From positions 7,260,651 to 7,324,650 of the forward strand of contig NC_041021.1 of NCBI RefSeq assembly GCF_004193775.1: a DNA stretch of 64,000 nt, in the 5' to 3' direction. This DNA is from Glycine soja. Its lineage: Eukaryota; Streptophyta; Magnoliopsida; Fabales; Fabaceae. This document shows positions 50,872-63,722 of this stretch, one piece after another (the first letter of the stretch is position 1; each line of letters opens with the position of its first letter). The notes beneath the pieces are model-generated. The model made no database searches. It was not told the DNA's origin and saw only the letters and a program-made list of their open reading frames with translations. Position numbers and translations under genes: made by a program.

Positions 50872-52911
50872 AGGTTTTGAGGTAGTTATGCAAAACTTCG
50901 TTGATACAAGGCAAAGTGCCTTTATTGAGGGGAGACATCTTACATAGAGTGCGTGGCAGTAGAGGTGGTTGATGAGGCAAGGAGTAAGAGAAAAAAAAGG
51001 CATTCTCTTTAAAGTGGATTACAATAAAGCTTATAACTCAATGAGTTCAGAATTTCTTTGGTACATGCTACAGAGACTAGGGTTCTGTCAAAAATGAATC
51101 TCATGGATCAAAGGATGCCTACACTCAAGCTCTATTTTAGTCCTTGTCAATGGTAGCCCGACGAAATAATTTTGACCTAGACAAGGCCTCAAATAAGGGG
51201 ACCCTCTCGCCCCCTTTCCTTTTTAACATTGTAGCATAGGGGCTGAGTGGCGTGATGATGGAGGCTAGGTTATGAGGTGCATTTAAAGGTTTTGAGGTGG
51301 GTGAAGACAAAGTGGTGGTTGATCTGCTTTAGTATGCAGATGACACTATTTTTTTGGAGAAGCGAAGCAACAACATCTAACGTGGTAGCAATTAAAACCA
51401 TGTTGAGGTGTTTTGAGTTATCATCTGGCTTAAAGGTAAATTTCCACAAGAGTTGTTTTGGGGGCATAGGAGTTGAGTTTGGTGAACTAGAAAGGTGGGT
51501 TGGCATCCTTAATTGTAAACTTATGAGTGAATCTTTCACTTATTTGGGTTTTCCAATTGGTGTCAATCTAAGGAGAGCTTCAACTTGGGAGTCAATGATT
51601 AGGAAGATTTAGAAGAGGCTATCTAGTTGGCAACATAAGAACCTCTCTCTTGCAGGTTGCGTGTGTCTCATCAATTCGATAATAACTTCTCTCCTTTTAT
51701 TCTATCTTTTTTTCTTTAGGATACCCAAAACAGTTGCAAAAAAGATAGATAGACACTTCTTGGGGGGGGGGGGGGATGAGGTGACAAGGAAAATAATAGC
51801 ATGGGTGAGTTGGAAAACAATATGTCAACCAAAGGAGATATGAGGGTTAGGTATCAGAAATATCATTGTCTTCAATGAAGCGTTGTTAGGTAAATGGAGA
51901 TGGAGTCTCTTCTATGAAAAAAATGCCTTACGGGAAAAGGTCCTAACCTCTAGACATGGAGGGTGGAGAGGGTTGGTTAGTGATAGGATTGTTGTGAGGG
52001 ATTCTATTTGGTGGCAAGACCTAAGTGAGGTGCTTCAAGTTGACAAGCTTGTACACACAAGAAAATGAAGCACTTCAGCTGGTTTGGGATCTAAAATACC
52101 GCCAAAGGTGGTGACTTTTAGGTGGAGATTGATCCTAAATAGGTTGCCATTGCGAGATAAACTTCTTCAGCGCAACATCATCACTAATGCAACTGATGCT
52201 TTCTGTCCGCAGTGTAATACGACGCAAGAGACAAGGACACATGTGATCCTCTCCTGCTCAAAAATATCTCAACTCTGGATGGATTGGTACAGACAAGAAA
52301 ATGTCCAACAACTTTGCCAAACTCGATGGAGACTCACCTTTGGTAGCACATGTTCCCAACAAGTTCAATCTAGGAGGCAAGATTGAGAGCTTTGATCTGG
52401 ACAAGATTAGCATGGTGTATATGGCGTGCGAGGAACAAAAAGAATTTTGAAGGCATGGATTTGGATACTATAAAAATCAAGGAAGAGTTCACCCTCTGCA
52501 CGTGGTCATGGCTACGATTCCTTGGAAAAACTACCAGTTTGTCTTTCAATCAATGGTCGGTTTGTCCTGTAACATGCATTCTTGGCATTAGGTAATTGAC
52601 ATGCACGTTGCGCATTGGTTTACCTGGCCACATAAATTTTTGAGGCATAATTCAATGCAGGGGCATTTATTACATTTTGTATTTAGGGGATTTATTACAG
52701 GTGAATCAGTGGTAGGGAATTTGATAGGTAGTTGGGAAATACACAGGAGGGTTAACTCTCATTAGTTTATTAATGGTATGTAATCCATATATAAACACTA
52801 ACACATGGTCTGGTTAGCCCTGGTTGGGTATCTGCTTGTACCTTTTTTATTGTAATTAAACTCATATGGTATCAATGCAATATATTTTGTTTGGCTGACA
52901 AAATAAAAAAA
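50872..52911 (+). mobile_element. L1-type LINE remnant, 5'-truncated
   Basis: Broken non-LTR reverse transcriptase frames are followed by a zf-RVT-like zinc-binding region and a 3' tail ending in AAAATAAAAAAA. RT motifs: FKVDYNKAYNSM (about 51016-51050) and YADDT at 51333-51347. The frame containing YADD has TAG directly before it at 51330-51332. The zf-RVT part (52084-52386) has SKIPPKVVTFRWRL and CPQCNTTQETRTHVILSC. Many stops are present. The endonuclease domain is missing. Confidence 0.8.
51762..51775 (+). repeat. G14 homopolymer
   Basis: Fourteen consecutive G residues lie inside the LINE remnant, which is rare in this AT-rich window. Confidence 0.85.
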
Positions 52912-55593
52912 CATATCAATCAAAATAGCAATGGAATAATAATTCCCCACATATATTGCATGGATCTAGATAGTTGGTGAGCCCAACCTAACATTAATGA
53001 ATATAACAAATTGGGTGCAACCTAGGGCTAACCTCGGCATTTTCTTTTGCAAGGCAATCCCAAAAGTCTCTTCCATGTTCAACTCCACCACACCATGTGG
53101 TAGCTTCCATTCAAAGGAATGAACCAAAGTGCCCAAAATGTATTGAACCATCACAATTCCCATCCTTGTCCCAGCACACACCCTTCTCCCTGCCCCAAAG
53201 GGAATCAACTCAAAATCATTCCCACGTGCATCAACTTTGGCACCTTTTCCACTCACAAACCTCTCAGGATTGAACTCCAAAGAGTTCTCCCAAACCTCAG
53301 GGTCTCTCCCAATAGCCCATATGTTCACACTCAACCTTGTGTTTTTAGGGATGTAATAGCCATTCACTTGACATGGTTGTGATGAGACTCTAGGCAAGTT
53401 TAGTGGGGTTGATGGGTGCTTTCTCATTGTCTCTTTGCAAATAGCTTGCAAGTATGGAAGATTCTTTAGGTCAGATTCGTCGAGGCGGCGATTCTTGCCG
53501 ATGACTTGGACCATTTCCAAATGAGCTCTCTTTATGATGTTGGGATATTTCAACATCTCTGCTAGTGCCCACTCTATGATACTAGAAGATGTATCAGTGC
53601 CTGCGGTGAATAAATTCTATAACATGCATGGGACCATAAAGGTGGATGGTTAGAACAAAATCTCAAACTTGAAACAATGGCATAAATAATACAATGATTA
53701 GTTACATAAACTCCCTTTCAAATGAATGCTGGTAGTTGTGAAGAGTTAAAGGATCAGTTTGTTTAAATTTATTTGTTGAAATAAACACTTATTTTAATAA
53801 AATAAAAATTTCTATTTTTTTAATGGGTTTGTTTAAACTATTTCTGCTTAACAAATCAATTTTCTAATTATTTTAAGAAACAAAAATTCTATCTATTTCT
53901 TAAAGAAGTATTTATATAAATATCATTTATTTTAAAGTTAATTTTTAAATTAACTTCAATAAGTGGTTGTCCAAAGCAGGTAGGTATATGGAGATAAATA
54001 CTTTTAAAAAAAAATATTTCTTTCTAAAATATGAAAAAGAAAATATATTAAAAAAAAGGTTAGAGAATGGCGTATAGAACACACTGATTCTGCTATACGA
54101 CTTGATTGTAAATAACTATTAATATATAATATTTTGGTTAATTATAAGTCAAGGTCTTAATTAAAGTCTTAATAAAATTATAGGATCTATAGATTAAACT
54201 AACCAAAAAATCATGATATGTTAAAGTTTAGACACTCAACAATTTTATGAACAAAATGGAATGCAGATTACTAGGACGTTTAAAATATGCTTGTTTTCAC
54301 ATTAATTTGTGTAAAATGTTCGGATTCCTTATTGTATTGAGCTAGGCATAATTGATCTCATCTTCTATTTTTTTTTTTATAATGTTTTATGACAAAAAAA
54401 TTTACTATCACTTTTTTCTTTAATATTTAAAACAATAAATAAAATATAGACACATATAAGATGTGGTGAGATAAAGGGTAATACCAAGAGTAGTGCCTTG
54501 ACATTGGTGAGTGTGAGTCTTTCACCATCATTGCTTTTGCTACAATGATCCATGAGAATGTCTAGGAAATCTTGCTTGCCTTTACCATTGTAAGATCTAG
54601 AAGACACATGCTCCTTAATCATCCTTGTCAACAACAAATCAAACTTCTTATGCAAAGTCTTCATCTCACGTTCTATGCCTTGTAAGTCCAACCACGCAAG
54701 AAATGGCACAAAATCACCAATGTTGAAGTACCCAGCAAAAGTCATGAGCTCAACAACCATGTCCTTGAACTGATTTGATTCCGAATCCTTTGTTTCAAAC
54801 ACACGACGACTTAATATAACTTCACCAATCATATTAGCCATAGCATAGGTTAACATCTCAGCCACCACCACAACCTCACCCTTTTTGCTACAATCATACA
54901 TTGAGCCTAGCATGTACCCCATTTCTTTCTCTCGAACTTATGCCCACCCATCAAGAGCCTTTCCACCCAGCATGTGCAAGTTGCTTAGTTTCCTAAGCAA
55001 CTTCCACCTAGAGCCATAGTGGGCAAACACCATGTCCTATACGATACAAGGACGAATCCAGAAATCTTATCAGAAAAGAAAATAAATTAAATAAACTCTA
55101 CATATATAATCATATTAGTAAATAAGGTTTTAAAATGCAGTAGCAGTCGTAGTTTTGTCAAAATTCTTAATATATATTGCAAATAATTATAAACGGATAC
55201 ATGCGGCTAATGTGATGACAATCAAGATTTTAAATTGTGATTGTGATTTCGTTGCGGTCAATCACATTATGAAAAAGTACAAATAAATATAACCACAAAA
55301 AGTAAAAAAGTAGAAAATTTTTGTTGTAACGGTTAAAATCACGACCGTAAACTCTTTTTTAAAACCTTGATCACTATTATCATCACATGTCCTAAAACTT
55401 TTAAAATCTTATAAATAAGTTTTCTTTTGAATAAACCATTTTTTTGTTGAAAGTAAGTGAAAGAAGATATGTTGACTGAGCCAACAAAAAAAACTTGTTA
55501 TTATATTATGACACTACATATTTTTTAATATAAATTTAGAATCTATGTACATGATTAAAATAAAAACTGAGGAAGTACTTGAAAGGAAGTACT

Positions 55594-55780
55594 TGAAAGA
55601 GTTTGAATCCGTGTCCTTTTCTCATTAGTAATGTGAGGATATATACAATATACAAGAGCATAATTAGAAAGTAGGACACTAATTAACTAAGAATCTGGAT
55701 AAAATATGCACAAGATTAATTACATAATCAAAATAGAAGATATACATAAATATAGAATATATGTATCATATATTCTAACA
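55594..55780 (-). repeat. 3' LTR of copia element in P450
   Basis: A 187-bp LTR; on the minus strand it begins TGTTAGAATA and ends CTCTTTCA. Confidence 0.9.
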
Positions 55781-58700
55781 TACCCCGCAATCGAAACGGG
55801 AGGTTCACGAACATTGAGACTGGCTCGAAAATCTTCAAATAAAATACGAGGTAGGCCCTCTGTAAAAATATCGGCGATCTGATAATGGAAAGGAACATGT
55901 AGAACTCGTACGTCGCCTTTAGCGACCTTTTCCTTGACAAAATGAATGTCCATCTCAATATGCTTGGTACGCTGATGTTGTACCGAATTTCCTGATAAAT
56001 AAATGGCACTCACATTGTCACAATAAATCAGAGTAGCTTTAGGAATAGGACAATGTAGTTCAAGTAATAAATTTCAGATCCAACAAGAATCAGAAACAAC
56101 ATTAGCTAATCCTCGATATTCAGCCTTAGCGCTGGAACATGACAAAGTTGGTTGTCTTTTGGACGACCATGATATCAAGTTGTCACCTAGAAAAACACAA
56201 TAGCCAGAAGTAGAACGTCTAGTATCCGGGCATCCTCCCCAGTCAGCATCAGTATAAGAAATAAGCTTGTTGAAAGAGGATTTATACAAGTGTAGAACAT
56301 AAGACAAAGTACCCTGCAAATAACGCAAAATACGCTTAAGAGCACTCATATGCTTGTTCCCGGGATCATGCATGTGAAGGCAGATTTGTTGAATTGCATA
56401 AGAGATGTCAAGTCTAGTAAATGTAAGATATTGTAAGGCACCATCCAGACTGCGGTACTTCGTAGGATCCTCATAAGGTGAATCCTTTGATGCACTAAGT
56501 TTTGGTTTGGTGTCAACAGGAGTGGGACAAGAGCTGCAATTAGCCATACCAGCTCTCTCAATGATCTTTGTGGCATACTGTTTCTGAGATAAGAACATAC
56601 CATTAGCATCGCGGGACACAAAAATCCCCAAAAAGAAGCTTAGAGGACCTAAATCCTTCATAGCAAACTCGACACCCAAGAGAGCCATAAAATGCTTTCT
56701 CAATCGATTTGATGAAGCTGTAAGAATAATATCATCAACATATAACAAAATATATGCCATATCCAAGCCCAATGGGTGATCAGATGTACTATGAGAAAAA
56801 CCAATGGTGGCAACAAAATCTGCAAAACGCTCATATCAGGCCCGCGAAGCCTGTTTAAGGCCATAGAGAGATTTCTTTAGTAAACACACATGATCCGGGT
56901 GACCTTTGTCGTGGAAACCCATGGGCTGATGCATATAAATTGTCATTGAGATAGCCATGTAAGAAAGCATTCTTGACATCTAACTGGTGAATATGCCAAG
57001 ATTTAGAAACAACAATGCTAAGAACAGTATGAATAGTAGCCGGTTTGACAACCGGACTAAAGGTCTCATCACAATCAACACCCGGATGTTGTGTTTTCTC
57101 ATCACCTACAAGACGGGATTTTTGCCGCTCAAAAGAACCATCGGATTTTCGTTTATGTAGAAAAATCCACATAGACCTGATTACATTCACATCCGGTGGA
57201 TTAGGTACCAATTCTCATGTTTTATTAGCAACAAGAGCATTAAATTCATCTAACATTGCATTTTTCCAATTCAGGTCACGAATAGCACTAGCTGGATCTT
57301 TGGGTAAGGGAGATATCGTAGCGGTAGTCATGGCATAAAAATTAGAAAAATATTTCGAATTCGGTTTGTAGATCCCATTTTTAGCTCGAGTTGTCATGGG
57401 ATGAGGGGTAGGACTTGGCAACAGTGTGGGAATGGTTGTAGGCCGATCTGGGGAGGGATGATAGGCTTGTTGGTGGACTGGCCCAGTTCTCATAGGGAAA
57501 GAAGGGGGCAAACCAGGCTGCTGGTCAAGAGCGTGCAATGTGACAGTACCGAAAGTAGAGGAGTGAGTGGGCTGAGGTGGGTCTGTTGACGCCATAGGCC
57601 TAGGACGGGAAGTAGGGTCAGCTTGGTGCTCCAAATTTGGAGGAGTATTGCTTTGGTGGTGCAAGTGATGAAAAATGGGATTAAAATCCATAAAAGTATA
57701 GTCATCTTTGTGAGGGGAGTGAACCTTAGAGAAAGGGAATTTAGTTTCAACAAATTTCACATGACGACAAATAATAATTTTTTTACTTGACATGTCATAG
57801 CATTTTGAACCTCTATGATTTGGGGCAGGACCAAGATAGACACAAGGACTGGACCTTTCTTGCAATTTGTGAATAGAAATGGACGGGAAGAGAGGAAAAC
57901 ATAGGCAATCGAAGACACATAATTCTGAGTATATTGGATCACATTGATATAGAATTTGAGTGGGAGACATAAATCCTAAGACCTTGGTTAGGAGAATGTT
58001 TAGGAGATATGTGGCCATTTCTAATGCATGATGCCAAAAAGAAAGAGGCAAAGAAGCATGAGCAAGCAAGGTCCGTATGATATTGTTTATTGATTTTATG
58101 TGGCGTTCGGATTTTCCATTTTGAGGGGAAGTATGGGGGCAAGATAGACGAAAAATCATGCCATGTTGATAAAAAAAACTCTTGCAAAGTGCCATTAATA
58201 TATTCTGCGCCATTGTCACATTGAAAAGTCTTAATATCACGGGTAAATTGTGTATGAATTAGACTATGAAAAGATTTGAACAAGTGTTTAACTTGTGATT
58301 TCTTTGCAATAGGATAAGTCCACAAAATTTACTGTAATCATCAAGAAATAGAACATAATAACAATGGCCAGAAGAACTCATGATAGGCGAAGTCCAAAGA
58401 TCACTATGAATTATATCAAAAGGAGAAGCAGTGTGCGACATAGAATCAGAAAATAGTAACTTAGAATGTTTCCCGAGAGGACATGAGGAACAAAAGGTTT
58501 TACAAGCCTTATTATAATTAATAAAAAATTTTCTATTAAGGGAACTAAGAACAACATCACCAGGATGGCCTAGGCAAGTATGCCAAAGATCGGATAAAAT
58601 AGCGGTAAACACTGAACTATTGACTGGAGGAGTGGCTTGAGTGTTTGAGAAGAGAGGATAAAGGTCACCGGTATTGTCACATCTCATTAGTCTGGCTCCC

Positions 58701-59000
58701 GTCTGTAAGTCATTCACAAAAAAACCAAGGGGATCAAATGCAATGGAAACCGAATTATCAGTGGTGAATTTACGGACAAATATTAAATTTTTAATCAATT
58801 TAGGAACATGTAAGACATTGTTTAAGTGAAAGGGAGGGTAAAGGGATGGCAACATAGTACTACCGTGACCAATAATTGGAACCAGATGTCCACTACCCAC
58901 AACAATGTTATTATTTTTAATGCTCAAATTGAAATATGAAGAAAAAATGCCTTGGTTCGCAGACATGTGAGATGTAGCGCCAATGTCCATATAGAAATTC
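55781..59000 (-). pseudogene. copia pol: protease, integrase, RT, RNase H
   Basis: Minus-strand frames 58990-58259, 58325-57939, 58240-57215, 57211-56855, 56772-56074 and 56013-55720 follow each other. The protease site reads MDIGATSHMS, where the family has DTG, so the catalytic Thr is changed to Ile. Integrase has HTCLGHPG, CSSCPLGK, HSDLW and QCDNGAEY. RT has [15 protein letters not shown] and ILLYVDDIILT. RNase H has YTDADWGGCPDTRRSTSG and, after a stop, VSAIYLSGN/KHIEMDIHFVKEK (the first residues of that piece fall before its ATG). Frame changes near 58250, 57212 and 56850 and a stop near 56071 inactivate it. Confidence 0.88.
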
Positions 59001-60095
59001 CCATCCGGCTAAGAAAAAGATAAAGCATGCATTGCTGCTTCAATGTCCGTAGGTGTGTAGCTAGTGGATGGTGCTATGGCATTGTATGCCTGTGGACGCG
59101 AACCCAAGATCCCTGGCCCAAATTGGCGTGGCCCAACAGTAGGAGCAACAACATTTTTTAGTGCCCAAGAGGAAGCAGGATATGGGTATGGAGGCGGGTT
59201 TGGCCATTGAGCCAACTAAGGAGCCCAGGCGGCCCATGGCTGTTGCTGCTAATTAAATGGCATGAGTCCAGATTGTTGTGGGGCCACTTGCCCATTGCTA
59301 TTATGGCTTTTCCCAAAAACCTTGGAGTTGGACTTCTTTTGCTTATTTCCTTTAGAACTCTGACGGGATGAAGCAGAGGATGCAGAGGTGTTGTTGTCCG
59401 TGCCGTGGTGGCTGTCGGTGCTCGTAAGGAAAGTGGCTTGAGAGCCATTGCCGGAGTTGCCTTCCTTTGCCAAACAGTTTTTAATGGTCCGCTTCACAAG
59501 CTTGAGTCGAGATCGGCAACTCGCAAACGAGGGTAATGGCTCTTGATTTTGGATGATATCTACCGTCCCGACATAGGCCTCAGGTAGCCCTGCCATGAGT
59601 TTGAGAATCAATCTGCTGTTGGTGAGAGGGGCATCAACATCGGCAAGTTGATCAGCCAACAACTTGATGTGATTACAATAGCTATCAATAGACGAAAAAT
59701 TCCGCAAGTTCCTCTTCAAGATGAGTAGCCCAAGAAGCCTTGTTGTCCTGAAACATAGATTCGAGACGAGCCCACGCCCCTTGAGCCGTGTCGTCTTTGA
59801 GCAAGATAGCATGAAGGAGATCGGTGGATATAGTCCCGTATATCCATTGAAGCACCACGGCATCGAGACGCTTCCATAGAGCAGGGTCTGCGACTTTGGA
59901 TGCGGCATAGGTGGCTACCTCCTGTGCCTCCATAGGAGAGATGATGTGGTGATGTAAATCATGAACCCTAACAAGGACCTTGAATAAAGCCGCCCAAGAG
60001 CGATACATGCCATGCTCCGTATCCAACGTTATGGAAATGAGAGACTTAACATTGGTGATAGTCAAAGCAGGATGGAATTTGGGTTGATCGGCCAT
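59001..60095 (-). pseudogene. copia gag
   Basis: The frame starts MADQPKFHPALTITNVKSLI at 60095 and continues, with a frame shift near 59700, through LADQLADVDAPLTNSRLILK to a Ser/Asn-rich tail. No CCHC knuckle was found. A stop at about 59249 and one at about 59008 separate it from the protease. Confidence 0.85.
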
Positions 60096-60180
60096 GGAGA
60101 ATTGTAGCGGAAGGAGAATAAAAAAGGGTGGAAGAGAGGTGACTGTTAGGGATTTTAGGATCAAAACTAAACTGATACCA

Positions 60181-60372
60181 TGAAAGAGTTTGAATCTGTG
60201 CCCTTTTCTCATTAGTAACGTGAGAATATATACAATATACAAGAGCATAATTAGCCTAGAAAGTAGGACACTAATTAGCTAAGAATCTGGATAGAATATG
60301 CACAAGATTAATTACATAATCAAAATAGGAGATATACATAAATATAGAATATATGTATCATATATTCTAACA
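60181..60372 (-). repeat. 5' LTR of copia element in P450
   Basis: This 192-bp LTR pairs with 55594-55780. It begins 8 bases downstream (minus strand) of the P450 exon 1 splice donor. Confidence 0.9.
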
Positions 60373-60750
60373 ATACTTACCTGTGAATCATAAGCTAAGT
60401 GAGTTGCACCAGCATTTGGAGGCTTGTTGGAGAAGTTTTGAATAGGGTTTTGAGAAATGCACGAGCTGCAGCAGAGTAGAAGCGACAACCATGTTTTTGG
60501 TGCCCATTTTGAGGTGCATGACGGGACCATACTTTTTGGCCATTCTAGAGAGGGTGACATGAGGCATGCTCCCCAAGAGTGATAGGGCGCCTATTATTGG
60601 CCAGCCTCTAGGCCCGGGTGGAAGCTTGTTGTGACGGTTTGTGAAGTGTGAACGAATGGTGAGGTGGGTGATTAAGAAGATCAAAATGGACATAGCAATT
60701 TCTTTGAGAAGGAATAAGTGATCTAAGCTGGCCATATTGCCGCGATCCAT

Positions 60751-62176
60751 ATTAACTATGATATTAAAATGCCGTCACAATTTTTGTTGCAATCCTTAAT
60801 GTTCTAGAAAATAACAAAAAAATAATAATGACTAATGTGCAATCACAATTGAAATTGGAGAAACTTCAATTGTGTGATATTGTGATTGAGATATTGCCGA
60901 CCAAATTTTATAAACTAGTGCTAGCTAGTTGCTAACTTAATGTGAGGCATGTGAAGTGACAATTCTAGAGTGGGGATACGATATTTAACATGGATACTTC
61001 ACAAAGAGCATATATGTCCTCCGTGGTGCAATAGATTCCACATAATTCTTTTGTTTTTTTTTTAAATGGTAGCTGCCGAATATGATGTACTTGCCAGCTA
61101 ACAAACCAATAATAGGCAATATAACATAGCAGCACTCAATTCCACATAATCCAAAGCCAGATAATGATTATATTCAAGGTTTTAGTTTTCGGGGTGGTGG
61201 TTGGGTTGCAAATACTTAAAATTGTAGCTAAATATGGGTTGTAGACACCTCTAAAGTCATGTGCAGTTTGGCCTATACTCTTTTTGGGCGTAACAGAGTC
61301 ATTTGGGACTTTTTACAAACCATATAAGTGGTAATTCAAAAGTTATAATTTTATTTTATTTTTTGGCATTCAATTTTTTTTATTTGACACTTAATTAATT
61401 TTCTCCCTACTGGTCAGCTGAGCTCATAGTAAAGTGGTATCTCCGGTATTGCGACTCCATATCTAAGCCAAAGACCACAAATCAACCTTAATTAAGAGAC
61501 TCAAGTAGGATTGAAAGTAAGCGAACTGAGCCAAGTTCGATTCACCTAATTGACACGACTCAAGCATTTTTGTAAATAAATAGTTTTAATTTAAATTTTT
61601 CAATACAATTAATTAATTCTATTATAATTTAATCATAAATTTTAAAGTAATTATCATCAAATTAATAATTTTCAATAATATAACACGTTGTCATCTTGAT
61701 AATAAAAAAGTTCTCATTGATTGAAATAATAGTTTTTCATATTTTAATTTTAATTTTGAGTTTTTTTATCATAGATTTTGGGAGCATGATTTAGAGTGAA
61801 CTTGGGAAAGCCTTTTTTTCCTTCAAATTTTATTTGTTTTTTTTTTAATTTAAGTTATTTATAAAATAAACTAGATGTTTGGAACACTAGGTTGAAATTT
61901 AGAAAAAAAATCTGGAAAGCAAGGTGTTTTCTTGTATTTGAAAATTTATAGCTTACGATTATTTTTAACATCTTTATCCTTTTACCTCTTTTTATTAAGT
62001 AAAAATTGATTTTTATGCTACAAATAAAATTATTAATCTTAAAATTACTTTTTAACAAATTTATTAAAACAAAAACTGATTTTGATTACAATTCATTATA
62101 TAAATAATCAATTATACATATAATTGATTATTAAAATTGTTTCGGATGAGTTCTTGACAAGTTATCTGCCTTTCTT

Positions 62177-62213
<37 letters not shown>

Positions 62214-62594
62214 TAGCGGGATCTTTGATCTCCTATCTTGATGTGAGGTGAAGTACCTTCAAAAATGACTCTGACGATCAAGTCAGTTGAACCCGAGGTG
62301 TTTAAGTATCTCTACGTGGAATGATTGAAAACATACCTGGTGGTCTTTCTGTTAGGTCTATATATACATGTTCGATCTTAAGGAAGTTATGTCTTTTGAG
62401 GATTTATGTGGACTAACTGTCCTTCTAAATGTCGTGTGTGGTCATGGGGAATTGACGATTCCAATGAACCGAGTACTTGTCAAGTTTGTGGGCTATACGG
62501 TACATAATCCCCTCAAGCTCTGAATTCATTGTGAATGATAAAGTTTTATGTGTTGTCTCTGACCACGTCGAAAGCTTTGATCTTCTAATCCTAT
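60751..62594. other. Upstream of P450 relic; unassigned AT-rich sequence with CT microsatellite
   Basis: A (CT)n run lies at about 62179-62209. No gene is supported. A minus-strand frame at 62425-62628 has no recognised domain and runs into the CACTA terminus. Confidence 0.45.
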
Positions 62595-62619
62595 CACTAC
62601 TAAAAAAAAGGCTTTCTAC

Positions 62620-62990
62620 ATCGGTCAATTAACATCGGTTATTGCAAAAACCGATGTTAACAAAAGCGCGGTGGCATTTTTGTAAATAAATGGAATTACT
62701 TAACATCGGTTTTATAAAAACCGATGTTAACTACTTAATGTTAACATCGGTTATTTAAATAACTGATGTTAACATGATGTTAAGATAAATATGTTAACAT
62801 TGATTTTGTAAAAACCGATGTTAACTTCATAGTGTTAACATCGGTTTTGACAAAACCGATGTTAAGGAGTTGAACTGAACATCGATTTTTTGAGAAACCG
62901 ATGTTACCATGTTGATGTTAACATCGGTTTTTAGAAAACCGATGTTAACATATTCATCCTAACATCGGTTATCCTTAAAAAACCGATGTT
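62620..62990. repeat. CACTA subterminal palindromic repeats (ACATCGGTT / AACCGATGT)
   Basis: About seven inverted pairs such as AACATCGGTTTTATAAAAAC/CGATGTT lie in about 370 bp. In En/Spm-type elements such repeats bind the transposase. Confidence 0.85.
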
Positions 62991-63476
62991 GATGTTGTTA
63001 TGTTAATAAGTTAAAACGTGTTGAAATTTCACAACTTGCGCGCTCGAAAACCCTGCTACACTCTCTCTTCTCTTTCTCCTCCCACCTGAAATCTGCTGGA
63101 AACTGCTCGGTCGACACCCACATTGCCCCACATTCATTTCAATACTGTCGGAAACCGCTCGCTGGAACCCACAAAACCTCCTATCGAAGAAAAGTCGAAG
63201 AAAACCCTACACTGCTGTTGGAACTGTGGGTTGAAGAAAACCCTACACTGCTCTTGGAACAGTTTGTGGGTGCTCAAAGCTCAAAGCTTTCTATGCTGCC
63301 AGTTAACAAGGTATGAGCTCTACCTTAGTTTGTTGCTCTTCTTAGTAAGTTCTTAATCAGTGAGGTGGCATTGTTCGAAGGTTCTTATCAAATTATTGGG
63401 TCATTTTGACCACTTGGCTAACCATATAAAAGTATCAATAAGAATTGTAATGTGGGGTTTCATTTTGTTGTGGCAG

Positions 63477-63722
63477 TTGATTGTGCTTTACGTGGTTTTC
63501 AAGCTTGACGAGAGTTACACGCCGAGCAAAGTTTCCATCCGTGCCAGTGATGGTTTTCACAACTTGAAGGTAAATTTTTATTTTATTGGTTTGGGTTTGA
63601 TTGGGATGATTATGCTTAATTATTTGGTGTTGACTTTGGGAACATTTTTAGGAGATTAAGACCGTGGAACTCGTGAAGCCAACTGGGTGGGTTTATCTAT
63701 CCTTGTCTGGAGCTGATCCTAG
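63477..63722 (+). pseudogene. APC10: APC10 (anaphase-promoting complex subunit 10) exon fragments within CACTA
   Basis: Two exons show clean splice sites. 63477-63569 (93 bp) encodes [20 protein letters not shown] and then [11 protein letters not shown]. 63652-63722 encodes [20 protein letters not shown] and then ADP plus two bases of an Arg codon, ending AG|GTAAGT. This is the DOC/APC10 domain, which helps the APC/C E3 ligase bind substrates during the cell cycle. Plant APC10 has an acidic residue where this copy has Val (LYVVFK). The N-terminal exons were not found between the CACTA repeats and 63477. Its position inside a CACTA end points to a captured fragment; a true APC10 gene beside a solo end is the alternative. 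Confidence 0.7.

Larger units (their letters stand above)
55594..60372 (-). mobile_element. Ty1/copia LTR retrotransposon in P450 intron 1
   Basis: This 4.8-kb element has short LTRs at 60181-60372 (5' on its own strand) and 55594-55780. The flanking duplication is GTACT (55589-55593) and ATACT (60373-60377), 4 of 5 bases. Directly inside the 5' LTR, TGGTATCAG (minus strand, complement of about 60172-60180) is a primer-binding site for initiator Met tRNA. A GCGGGGTA stretch precedes the 3' LTR as polypurine tract. About seven substitutions and one small indel separate the LTRs by eye, so it is moderately young. Confidence 0.93.
52966..60750 (-). pseudogene. CYP75A: Flavonoid 3',5'-hydroxylase-like cytochrome P450 (CYP75A), broken
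   Basis: The parent enzyme is an ER-anchored monooxygenase that adds B-ring hydroxyls to flavonoids for blue/purple anthocyanins. Minus-strand exons: 60750-60381, 55036-54485, 53616-52966. Exon 1 has a membrane anchor ([11 protein letters not shown]), the [14 protein letters not shown] hinge and, after two frame shifts near 60440-60475, [18 protein letters not shown]. Exon 2 reads [20 protein letters not shown], with an in-frame TAA at 54938-54940 after GKALDGWA. Exon 3 holds FTAGTDTSS (oxygen-binding), KETMRKHP (ExxR), PERF and the heme site [11 protein letters not shown], and ends at 52966 with an atypical tail that may be frameshifted. Intron 1 contains a 4.8-kb copia element. The enzyme cannot be made from this copy. 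CYP75A fits better than CYP75B (inference). Confidence 0.85.

Noticed and set aside
62179..62209. CT run as GAGA-type regulatory element
   Set aside because: A simple microsatellite with no adjacent supported gene.
62425..62628. Minus-strand ORF of 67 codons
   Set aside because: No domain, and it runs into the CACTA terminus, so it is probably chance or an old transposase scrap.
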